Of a stretch of 45,873 nucleotides of DNA, positions 1 through 7,333 are shown piece after piece. A model generated the notes under the pieces. It saw only the letters and a list, made by a program, of their open reading frames with translations, was not told the origin of the DNA and made no database searches. The position numbers and the translations under genes were made by a program. The number at the start of each line of letters is the position of its first letter. Within the stretch, counting starts at the first letter, position 1. This DNA is from Desulforapulum sp034007745 (GTDB lineage: Bacteria; Desulfobacterota; Desulfobacteria; Desulfobacterales; Desulfobacteraceae). The DNA lies in the NCBI GenBank assembly GCA_034007745.1, contig JAVEQI010000029.1:1-45873 (forward strand), in the 5' to 3' direction.

Positions 1-197
1 AACAATCTGGGAGAAAGCGATATTCGGATGACCAAGGTTCAGCAAAAAATATCCGGGTGTTTTCGCTCCATGCAAGGTTCGGCTATGTTTTGCCGTATCC
101 GCAGTTATCTTTCAACCTGTAGAAAAATGGTGTAAGGGCAAGCGAGGCATTATGTCTTTTATTTGAAGGCAAACTGCCAGAATTTCTAAATGAGTAA
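1..197 (+). pseudogene. IS66-family transposase, C-terminal remnant with frameshift
   Basis: Frame 1 from the window edge reads a stretch containing DIRMTKVQQKISGCFRS and FCRIRSYLSTCRK, which matches the conserved C-terminal end of IS66-type transposases (family knowledge). This frame stops at 133-135, but shifting at the A-run 123-127 restores the expected family ending (NGVRASEAL..LLFEGKLPEFL) that stops at 195-197. The loss of one A in the run therefore explains the break. The 5' part lies outside the window. The remnant is dead unless the edge sequence contains an error. Confidence 0.75.
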
Positions 198-257
198 TTT
201 TTTGATTGCAACAATGAGGCAAATCTTTTACCCGTTTCTAAGCGTCTACAAAAACAG

Positions 258-416
258 ATGCTGAATGGTTACAAATATATTGGATTGGATGTCCATAAAA
301 ATTCTATCTCTATTGCAATTGCAGAAAAGGGACAAAAAAGAGACGTTAACTTTTACGGTGTAATCAACAACGATATGGATCAGTTACACAAATTCTTACG
401 AAGACCAGGGTATTGA
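258..416 (+). pseudogene. IS110-family transposase, N-terminal stub
   Basis: A 52-codon frame begins at ATG 258 and reads MLNGYKYIGLDVHKNSIS followed by a DVNFYGVINND segment, then stops at TGA 414-416. The YIGLDVHK motif followed by a [R/N]FYG.I strand is the start of the RuvC-like DEDD domain of IS110/IS1111 transposases; the Asp of GLDVHK is the first catalytic acid. Full transposases of this family are over 300 residues, and nothing downstream continues the domain in any frame, so this is a truncated relic. It lies just behind the IS66 relic, suggesting repeated insertion at one site. Confidence 0.72.
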
Positions 417-796
417 TACCGACACCACGCCAGCAAATAACATTGACCCCGCTACCGATAAGGTATCCAACTATCACGGCCAGGATCTTACACAGGAATA
501 AAAAGACTCCATCCTTAGTGAGATTGTGGAGAGCTACCCCGGCAGAGCCAACGCACAAAAAAGGCAAAGGTTCTAAACCGGGTGGACCTTCCCTTTCAGG
601 CGGCCAGACCGGAGCGACAGGGCCGGGATTGATACCGCCATTGAATCAGGGTTTTAAATGTTGCCGGGTCCAGGGAAAGCAAAGCACCGGGGATTTACAA
701 TCACCGGGTTATCCATGCCGGGGTTGAATGGGGACCAGTAAGAAAATGGTTAATCCCTTGTAAGGCACCTGCACAGATAGAACGTGAAAACACAAG
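417..796. other. unassigned spacer with no recognisable gene
   Basis: This stretch follows the IS110 stub. It is richer in G and C around 590-720 than its surroundings. Open frames exist on both strands, but none has a family motif, a convincing ribosome site or protein-like composition. It ends in the hairpin terminator at 797-835. It may be eroded mobile DNA, which is an inference from its neighbours. Confidence 0.4.
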
Positions 797-835
797 AACC
801 AGCTCCTTTAATCCAGGGGGCTGGTTTTTTATTTT
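797..835 (+). terminator. rho-independent terminator
   Basis: AACCAGC at 797-803 pairs with GCTGGTT near 820-826, and the stem is followed by a T-rich tract (TTTTTTATTTT). Orientation is plus. The gene it once served is not recognisable; it may belong to the eroded mobile segment before it. Confidence 0.7.
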
Positions 836-975
836 AGTGGTCTCCCCTGCCCTCCTAATATCATTCATAGACTCTCACACACGAAAAGCGGGGCCAGAGT
901 GGGGCCAGCAAGTAAACTCTATACTTTAAAAAACAAAAAGAATTTAACCAAATACGGCTAAACCCTTATGTTCTA

Positions 976-1063
976 TGGTGCCTGGGACGAGAATCGAACT
1001 CGTACAGAGATAATCTCCGAGGGATTTTAAGTCCCTTGCGTCTACCTATTCCGCCACCCAGGC
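976..1063 (-). tRNA. tRNA-Leu (anticodon UAA)
   Basis: Read on the minus strand from 1063, the acceptor arm GCCTGGG pairs with CCCAGGC. The anticodon stem AGGGA/TCCCT encloses the loop CTTAAAA, giving anticodon TAA. A long variable arm typical of class II tRNA (CGGAGATTATCTCTG) and the T-arm loop TTCGATT are present. The 3' CCA is encoded at 976-978. The mature molecule is 88 nt with CCA. The side facing low coordinates is its 3' end, the usual attachment side for integrative elements, and that side carries the IS relics. Confidence 0.95.
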
Positions 1064-1167
1064 AAATCGTTGTCTTAATATAGTATCCCCGAATAATTTG
1101 CAAGATAAAATCCAGTTGACGAAAAACTTGACGGATCGAACAATACAGGGGGAATTTTAAAAAACTG

Positions 1168-1569
1168 CTAGGACCGGGAATCGGCAAGAATCTTGACGTT
1201 AACACGCCGATTTCTCGGGCCGTCAAATTCGCAGAAGAATATCCCCTGCCAGGTGCCAAGGACAAGGGAGCCGTCTTCAAGGGCAATGGTTTCTGAAGGC
1301 CCGAACAGGCTGACCTTGATGTGTGCCGCAGAATTCCCCTCCATATGCCTGAAATTATCGTCCCAGGGGATCACCCGGTTTATGGTGTTTAGGATATCTG
1401 CTTCAACGGCAGGGTCGGCATTTTCGTTGATGGTAACGGCCCCTGTTGTGTGCAGGGAAAAAACATGGACAAGACCGTTTCTGATCCCGGATGTTTGAAC
1501 CACATTGCGCACCTGGGCCGTGATATCGATCATCTCGGTTCTGGCGTTGGTTTTAATTGTGATAACCAT
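1168..1569 (-). CDS. yjbQ: YjbQ/UPF0047 family protein
   Basis: This 133-residue protein belongs to the YjbQ (UPF0047) family, small beta-barrel proteins; a thiamine-phosphate-synthase-like activity has been reported for E. coli YjbQ, and the physiological role is uncertain. Family signatures are the HVFSLHTTGAVTINENADP segment near the middle and GTWQGIFFCEFDGPRNRRV near the C terminus. The length is normal. The start at 1569 is chosen over an upstream in-frame start (1644) because it has TAAGGAGG a few bases ahead and because the extra 25 residues look unlike the family. It is divergently arranged from a thiamine-diphosphate enzyme, with 92 bp between starts, so shared control is possible but not shown. 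Confidence 0.88.
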   Translation of the reverse strand: MVITIKTNARTEMIDITAQVRNVVQTSGIRNGLVHVFSLHTTGAVTINENADPAVEADILNTINRVIPWDDNFRHMEGNSAAHIKVSLFGPSETIALEDGSLVLGTWQGIFFCEFDGPRNRRVNVKILADSRS

Positions 1570-1661
1570 GGGCCCCTCCTTATTTACTTGACGTAGACTG
1601 TTTAATTGCCTAATGAATGTATCATCAGCCTTCATCAGACTCAATACCTAAAGGAGGGTTT

Positions 1662-2639
1662 ATGTCAAAAAATCAGATCGCCGATGATCTTCAGATCCGT
1701 TTTTATTCAAATATGGTTCTGACACGAAAATTTGAGGAAAAAATCGTCATCCTCAGCCAGGAACCTTATCGACTGCCCGGCATGCAGATTCTGGCCAACG
1801 GCCAGGAGGCCATTTCAACGGGAATGGTTATGGCACTTGCACCCGAAGATGTCGTGGTGACCAACCACAGAAGCCATGGCCATCTTCTGGCAAAGGGTGC
1901 CGATCCCAATGCGCTCATGGCCGAAATCATGGCCAAGGCCACGGGGTGTAACGGCGGCAAGGCTGGAACTCTGCACCTTGCGGTTCCCGAAGTAAATGTT
2001 TTGATGACATCCACAGTGGTGGGGGCAGGACCGCCCCTGGCCCTGGGTCCGGCCTTTGCCCAGCAATACAGGGGCGACGGTGGAGTCACAGTTGTCTTTT
2101 TCGGCGACGGGGCCGCAGCCGAAGGAAGCGTGCATGAGGCCATGAACATGGCAGGGGTCTGGAAACTGCCCCTTTTGTTTGTGTGTGAAAACAACTCTTT
2201 TGCCGGTGCCCAGAGGCTTTTCGAGCACAGTGCAACCCCGGATATCTTCAAGCGTGCCGCCGGCTACGACATGCCGGGTAAGTGCGTGGATGGAAATGAT
2301 GTGGAGGCGGTTTACACCCTTGGAAAAGAGCTTGTCGAACATTGTCGTTCGGGCAAAGGTCCTGCCCTGATGGAGGCCAGGACCTATCGAATGAGGGGCC
2401 ACGGTGAGCAGGATCACCAGCATTATGTAGACCCAAAAGAACTTGAGATCTGGGCCGAACGGTGCCCAATCAAAGCTTATCGTCAGAAGCTCCTGGACAG
2501 GGGCGTTCTTGATGAGAAAAAGATCCAGGACATAGATCTGGACGCCGAAAAGCGTGCGACAGAAGCTGTCAATTTTGGAGATGAAAGCCCCTACCCCGGA
2601 CCAGACACCCTGATGACCGATCTATTTGTCCAACCATAA
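1662..2639 (+). CDS. thiamine-diphosphate-dependent dehydrogenase E1, alpha subunit
   Basis: This 325-residue protein is the alpha subunit of a 2-oxoacid/acetoin dehydrogenase type E1, which decarboxylates its substrate on thiamine diphosphate. The cofactor motif is clear: GDG at residues 148-150 followed about 27 residues later by NN at 177-178 (CENNSFA). Other family segments are NHRSHGHLLAKG and YRMRGHGEQDH. Start at 1662 is set by AAGGAGG eight bases ahead; an in-frame upstream start at 1617 lacks such a site. The beta subunit follows 12 bp later. Substrate cannot be read from the sequence: pyruvate, acetoin or a branched 2-oxoacid are all possible. No E2 or E3 lies in the window. Confidence 0.87.
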   Translation: MSKNQIADDLQIRFYSNMVLTRKFEEKIVILSQEPYRLPGMQILANGQEAISTGMVMALAPEDVVVTNHRSHGHLLAKGADPNALMAEIMAKATGCNGGKAGTLHLAVPEVNVLMTSTVVGAGPPLALGPAFAQQYRGDGGVTVVFFGDGAAAEGSVHEAMNMAGVWKLPLLFVCENNSFAGAQRLFEHSATPDIFKRAAGYDMPGKCVDGNDVEAVYTLGKELVEHCRSGKGPALMEARTYRMRGHGEQDHQHYVDPKELEIWAERCPIKAYRQKLLDRGVLDEKKIQDIDLDAEKRATEAVNFGDESPYPGPDTLMTDLFVQP

Positions 2640-2651
2640 AGGAGCCAAATC

Positions 2652-3635
2652 ATGCAGGAAAAAACATTTGGACAAGCCCTGAACGAAGCCCTTACCATTG
2701 CCCTGGAAAAGGATGATAACGTATTTATTGCAGGCGAAGGCGTGGGAACGTCCATCCACCTCGATCCCAACGGACCCACCCACGGACTTCTTGAAAAATT
2801 CGGTTCAAGAAGAATCAAGGACACACCGGTCAGCGAAGCCGCTATTGCAGGACTTGCAGTGGGAGCATCGTGCATGGGCCTGAGACCCGTGGTGGAAATC
2901 ATGTTCTTCCCCTTTATCACCCTGGCAAGCGACATGCTGGTCAACCATGCCGGAAAACTCGGATATATGAGCGGCGGGAAATCAAGCTTTCCCCTGACTG
3001 TGATGGTAAAGGCAGGCGTTGGTATTGGTGCTGGCAGCCAGCATTCCCACAACCTTGAAGCCTGGATCGCCCACAGCCCGGGACTCAAAATAGTCTGGCC
3101 CTCCACCCCGGAAGATGCCAAGGGACTGCTTATGAGTGCCATATTTGATCCAGACCCGGTTATTGTGGTTCAAGAATTGATGCTTGGTCAGATGGCAGGT
3201 CAGGTTCCGGCCGGGGATTTTCGTACTCCCCTTGGCAAGGCCCGCCTAGTCACCCCTGGAACAGACTGCACCATCCTGGCCTATGGCATGGCCCTGTACA
3301 CGGCCATGGAGGCCCTAAAGGAGTTGAACGAACTCGGAATCTCCTGCGAGGTGATTGATCTTAGGTCCCTTGTTCCCCTGGACAGGGCCACCATACTTGA
3401 GTCTGTTCGAAAAACAGGTCGTATGGTCGTGGTTCATGAGGCCAATATGTTCTGCGGATTTGGAGCTGAACTTGCAGCCATGGTTGCAGATGAGGCCTTT
3501 GACGCCCTCAAGGGGCCGGTTAAAAGGGTCGCTCCCCCCCAGATACCCGTGCCTGTAGCACCCACCCATGAAAAGATGTTTAAGCCGAGCCCGGATGATG
3601 TTGTAACGGCAGTCAGACAGACAATAGGGAAATAA
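2652..3635 (+). CDS. thiamine-diphosphate-dependent dehydrogenase E1, beta subunit
   Basis: This 327-residue protein is the beta partner of the upstream E1 alpha; together they form the alpha2beta2 E1 core in the cytoplasm. N-terminal pyrimidine-binding domain segments (VFIAGEGVG, DTPVSEAAIAGLAVG, FITLASDMLVNHAGK) and the C-terminal transketolase-type domain (YGMALYTAMEALKEL, EVIDLRSLVPLD) are intact. Length is usual for AcoB/PdhB. A GGAG site precedes the ATG, and spacing to E1 alpha shows a two-gene operon. The transcription unit ends at a GC-rich hairpin (3647-3675) before a convergent kinase gene. Absence of adjacent E2/E3 means it either borrows them from elsewhere or uses another acceptor. 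Confidence 0.87.
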   Translation: MQEKTFGQALNEALTIALEKDDNVFIAGEGVGTSIHLDPNGPTHGLLEKFGSRRIKDTPVSEAAIAGLAVGASCMGLRPVVEIMFFPFITLASDMLVNHAGKLGYMSGGKSSFPLTVMVKAGVGIGAGSQHSHNLEAWIAHSPGLKIVWPSTPEDAKGLLMSAIFDPDPVIVVQELMLGQMAGQVPAGDFRTPLGKARLVTPGTDCTILAYGMALYTAMEALKELNELGISCEVIDLRSLVPLDRATILESVRKTGRMVVVHEANMFCGFGAELAAMVADEAFDALKGPVKRVAPPQIPVPVAPTHEKMFKPSPDDVVTAVRQTIGK

Positions 3636-3646
3636 CCTGAACAAAA

Positions 3647-3675
3647 CGGCCGGGGCCAGGGATGGCCTCCGGCCG
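3647..3675. terminator. GC-rich hairpin between convergent genes
   Basis: CGGCCGG (3647-3653) pairs with CCGGCCG (3669-3675), continued by GGCC/GGCC with one bulged T and a six-base loop. No T-tract follows on either strand, so it may act as a transcript 3' end stabiliser or weak terminator for the E1 operon and the convergent kinase gene. Confidence 0.5.
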
Positions 3676-3691
3676 CAACCGGCAAAAGAAC

Positions 3692-4837
3692 TTAAACTGG
3701 GAGTTGCAGGGTAAAGTCCGTCCCCCTACCCAGCCGGGATTTTACTGTTACACCCCCCCTGTGACGTTCCATGATGCCGAAGACAATCGAAAGTCCCAGC
3801 CCCACACCTCGACCCTCATCCTTTGTAGTGAAAAACGGTTCAAAAATGTGGTCAAGATCTTCAGGGGCAATACCGGTCCCTGTATCGCTGACCTTGATCA
3901 ATGCCCTTCTGGTTTCAGGACAAAAAGATGCAGAGACCTCGAGAAGACCTCCCCTTTCCATGGCATCTATAGCGTTAAATACAAGGTTGATAAGGCATTG
4001 CTGAAGCAGGTTAAAATCACCCTCAAATTCGGGGATACCCTGTTCAACATCCACGGCCAGACCAATTCCGGCGAGTTCCAGCCTGTGGCGGGCCAGCACC
4101 AGGGATCGTTCAACAAGCTCATCGATCCTAACCCTGGAAGTGGTGAAACTGCTCTTTCTCGAAAAGGTCAGGAGGCTTGAGACAATGGTCGAGATTCTCT
4201 CTGCTTCAGATGCCACAAGGGTCAGGTGGTCGGTAAACCTGACGGAATGTTCAGAAAGCCCGCCCTGCTTCAGCGTCTTGAGCATGAGCCTCGCGTAGTT
4301 CAAAATTCCGGCCACGGGATTGTTTATCTCATGGACTACGCTTGCACTCAACCGCCCAAGGGAGATGAGTTTATCCCTGTGCATGAGCTTTGCCTGGTTG
4401 ATATTCTCCTGTTCAAGATAGAGTGCGTACTCCCTGAGTTTTTTTCTCGAAAGATACCGTTCCCTGGCCCGTTTCAAGGCAAGGTGAATGGCCTTTTCTG
4501 AAACCGGTTTGGTTATGAAATCAGACGCATCCAGCTGAAGGGCACGGATGGCAAGATCAAGCTCCCCAAAGGCTGTAATCACTATCACCTCAATGTCCGG
4601 CGATCTTTTTTTCAAATGCTCGAGAACGGCAAGACCGTCCATTCCGGGCATCCGGATATCAGTGATTACGATGTGGGGACAAAAAGTCTGGCAAAGTTCT
4701 AGGCCAGCCTTTCCATTCCCGGCGGTTTCAACAATAAATCCAGCGTCTGTCAGCACAAGGGAAACCACCTCCCTGATGTCGGTTTCATCGTCAATCAAAA
4801 CAACTTTCCATTTAAAATCTGCATCCATGGTTTTCAT
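3692..4837 (-). CDS. response regulator receiver-histidine kinase
   Basis: This 381-residue cytoplasmic signalling protein has an N-terminal receiver domain (about 12-125; acidic pair D16 D17, phospho-acceptor D60 in ITDIRMPG, T88, K110) joined by a helical linker to a kinase core. The H-box has H169 in SVVHEINNPVAGILNYARLM, followed by N-box (NLVFNAIDAM), G1 (SDTGTGIAPEDL), F-box (FEPFFTTK) and G2 (GVGLGLSI). It has no membrane segment and no DNA-binding output, so it likely relays phosphate between partners not present here. Start 4837 is preferred because a GGGGA stretch precedes it; 4828 is an alternative. It is convergent with the E1 operon and divergent from the TPR gene. Confidence 0.88.
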   Translation of the reverse strand: MKTMDADFKWKVVLIDDETDIREVVSLVLTDAGFIVETAGNGKAGLELCQTFCPHIVITDIRMPGMDGLAVLEHLKKRSPDIEVIVITAFGELDLAIRALQLDASDFITKPVSEKAIHLALKRARERYLSRKKLREYALYLEQENINQAKLMHRDKLISLGRLSASVVHEINNPVAGILNYARLMLKTLKQGGLSEHSVRFTDHLTLVASEAERISTIVSSLLTFSRKSSFTTSRVRIDELVERSLVLARHRLELAGIGLAVDVEQGIPEFEGDFNLLQQCLINLVFNAIDAMERGGLLEVSASFCPETRRALIKVSDTGTGIAPEDLDHIFEPFFTTKDEGRGVGLGLSIVFGIMERHRGGVTVKSRLGRGTDFTLQLPV

Positions 4838-4979
4838 TTTCCCCAAATCAAAATTCAAAGAATCAAACGTCCCTGGAAGAGCCCCGTAAAAAAGAATCGC
4901 CAACCAAAGTTTAATATGTTATTTCGGATGTCAAGAATGATTATCCATATACTCAAGATTTACCCTTGGAGGATTCGTC

Positions 4980-7271
4980 ATGATACCCAGTCACCATAGC
5001 CTTGCAACTGTTTTTTTCCTGGCCATTTTTCTTATTTCAGCCTGTTCTCCTGAAAATGAAACGGACAAAGCGGCAAAATACCTGGCTTCAGGTAAGTCCT
5101 ACTTTGACCAGAAGGCCTATGACAATGCAAAGATACAGCTGAAGAATGCTGTGAATGCAGACCCGGATTCCATTGAGGCTCGCAAACTCCTAGCCGAGAC
5201 CTATTTGAAAACTGACGATCCCCAGGGTGCATTTACTGAATACCTGAGATTAGAACAGCTGGAACCCGGAAATGTTGAGACCTTGACCAGACTGGCAACC
5301 TTTTTTCTGGCAGGGGATATGCGGCCTGAAGCAAAAAGCCGAATCCAAGAAACCCTCAACATAGATCCCCATAACATTGATGCTCTGTATCTTGAGGCAG
5401 GAATTCTTACCCTTGAAAAAGAACCTGTTGAAAATCTGATAAAAAAATATCAAGTCATCCTTGACCTTGACCCCAATCAGACCAAAGCCATGCTCACCCT
5501 CTCAAGACTCTACATGTTCCAAAAGGAGTATGCCAAGGCAGAAGAAAGCATAAAACATGCCCTGGCCCTAGCACCTGAAGACAACCGGACACACATTGCA
5601 TTGTACTTTTTTTACATCTCCCAGAAAAACCTGGACTCTGCCGAGGAGACGTTGAAAAAATTTGTCAGTACAAAACCGGATGATCCGGAACCCATGGTCC
5701 TGCTGGCTGGTTTTTATGCGGATCAACGCCTGTTCGACAGAGCGGAAGAATACTATCTAAAGGCAATTGAGATCGATACTGACAATGTAAATACCAGAAT
5801 GCTTCTTGCTAGACTTTACAATTCAAACAAGGAACTTGAAAAGGCCGAGGTTCAGATAAAAAAGGCCCTGGCCATTGACCCTGAAAACGTGGAAACTAAA
5901 AATGCCTATGCAGAATTTTACATTCTTCACCGGAAGAATCAACAGGCAGAGGCCCTGGTGGATGAAGTCCTCGCAAAACGGCCCAAATTTTCACCCTCCC
6001 GCCTGTTAAAAGGCAAACTTCTGGTCATGGAAAAAGATTATGAAGGAGGGATCGCCATATTCCGGGATCTTATTCAGGAAGAACCTGATTCGCCCATGTA
6101 TAAATTCCTTCTAGGTTCAGCCCTTGCTGAACAGGGTAAGGTTGACCAGGCCCTAACCTTTATTTCAGATGCCCTGGAAAAAAATCCCGATTTTCACCAG
6201 GCAAGATACCTCTACGCATACCTCTATTTCCAAAAAGACGACCTTACATCGGCAGAAAAGGAAATCTCCAAAATTCTCACCGCAGTACCCCTTCATTACA
6301 ATTCAAATATGCTCCTGGCAAACATTTATACGGCCAGGAAAGAACTTGACCGGTCCGAGGCCATCTTCCGAAAAATGGCAGATCTCCACCCAGATATCCC
6401 CCAATCCCTGGTGGGTCTGGGAAGACTCGCCAGTCTGAAAAGAAATAACGACCTTGCATTGGCTTACCTTGAAAAGGCCCTTGACAAAGACCCGGACCAG
6501 ATGGATGTTTTTTCAAACATAATTGCCATTCTTGCGGACCAGAAAAAAATAGACCAGGCCCATAAAAGATGCGACACAAGGCTTGCAGACAAGGACATTC
6601 CCCCTTCAATCAGGGCCTTTGTCTCCAACCTAAAGGCCAACCTCCACTTGACGGCAAAGGAGTACCCCCAGGCCGAGGTCCTGCTGAAAAGTGCCATCAC
6701 AGACCATCCGGAATTTGTTCAACCCTATTTAACCCTTGCCCAGCTCTTTAAATCCCAGTCCCGAATGGATGAGGCCATCGCCGAATATAAGGCGTTGATA
6801 GAACAGAAACCGGGTTTTGCAGCTCCTGAAAATTTGCTTGCAACCCTTTTTGACGAACAGGGAAAAGTTCACCAGGCTGAGGTCCATTACAAAAAGGCCC
6901 TTGAAATAGACGGGGAGTTTCTCCCAGCCCTGAACAACCTTGCATACCTCTACGCCCAGCAAGACAAAGAGCTCAACATGGCCCTGGATCTTGCCCAGAG
7001 GGCAAAGCAGAAGAGTGCCAGCGCCCCCGCAGTTATCGACACCCTCGGGTGGGTCTACTTCAAGAAAGAGCTCTATGACATGGCAATTTCAGAGTTTAAA
7101 ACCGCCATTGAAAAGGAACCGGAAAATCCCATATTTCACTTTCACCTGGGCCTTGGATATAAGAAAAAATCAGACTATGCAAACGCCAGAGCATCCCTTG
7201 AACGAGCCCTTGAAATAGACAGGAACTTCAAGGGGAATGAACAGTCAAGGCAGATATTGTCAGAGCTATAG
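4980..7271 (+). CDS. TPR-repeat lipoprotein
   Basis: This 763-residue protein starts with a lipoprotein signal peptide (hydrophobic stretch ending LISAC, residues about 9-22, Cys as lipid site) followed by about twenty tetratricopeptide repeats covering almost the whole chain, with recurring A.Y..A.L..P motifs. It should sit in the periplasm anchored to a membrane and scaffold other proteins. Architecture resembles the large TPR lipoproteins (PrsT type) associated with polysaccharide export and exosortase systems, but no exosortase or PEP-CTERM protein is visible, so that name is only a possibility. GGAGG lies nine bases before ATG 4980. It is divergent from the kinase gene, with GlpD 62 bp downstream. 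Confidence 0.85.
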   Translation: MIPSHHSLATVFFLAIFLISACSPENETDKAAKYLASGKSYFDQKAYDNAKIQLKNAVNADPDSIEARKLLAETYLKTDDPQGAFTEYLRLEQLEPGNVETLTRLATFFLAGDMRPEAKSRIQETLNIDPHNIDALYLEAGILTLEKEPVENLIKKYQVILDLDPNQTKAMLTLSRLYMFQKEYAKAEESIKHALALAPEDNRTHIALYFFYISQKNLDSAEETLKKFVSTKPDDPEPMVLLAGFYADQRLFDRAEEYYLKAIEIDTDNVNTRMLLARLYNSNKELEKAEVQIKKALAIDPENVETKNAYAEFYILHRKNQQAEALVDEVLAKRPKFSPSRLLKGKLLVMEKDYEGGIAIFRDLIQEEPDSPMYKFLLGSALAEQGKVDQALTFISDALEKNPDFHQARYLYAYLYFQKDDLTSAEKEISKILTAVPLHYNSNMLLANIYTARKELDRSEAIFRKMADLHPDIPQSLVGLGRLASLKRNNDLALAYLEKALDKDPDQMDVFSNIIAILADQKKIDQAHKRCDTRLADKDIPPSIRAFVSNLKANLHLTAKEYPQAEVLLKSAITDHPEFVQPYLTLAQLFKSQSRMDEAIAEYKALIEQKPGFAAPENLLATLFDEQGKVHQAEVHYKKALEIDGEFLPALNNLAYLYAQQDKELNMALDLAQRAKQKSASAPAVIDTLGWVYFKKELYDMAISEFKTAIEKEPENPIFHFHLGLGYKKKSDYANARASLERALEIDRNFKGNEQSRQILSEL

Positions 7272-7333
7272 TCATAGCTGAGGATAACAGATCAAACTAA
7301 AAATTGCCGAATACGCACAAGGAAAACAAAGAG

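Noticed and set aside
364..567. Minus-strand frame with hydrophobic stretch
   Set aside because: It runs antisense across the IS110 stub; no ribosome site and no family pattern.
413..727. Open frame of 104 codons on plus
   Set aside because: Composition is not protein-like, there is no ribosome site or family motif, and it lies in eroded mobile DNA.
850..960. Possible integrase C-terminal coding sequence next to the tRNA
   Set aside because: Only a few suggestive residues (GPEWGQ) are seen and no Arg-His-Arg-Tyr catalytic region; too weak to call.
4980..7271. Firm PrsT/PEP-CTERM system assignment of the TPR lipoprotein
   Set aside because: No exosortase, PEP-CTERM substrate or other member of that system is in the window.
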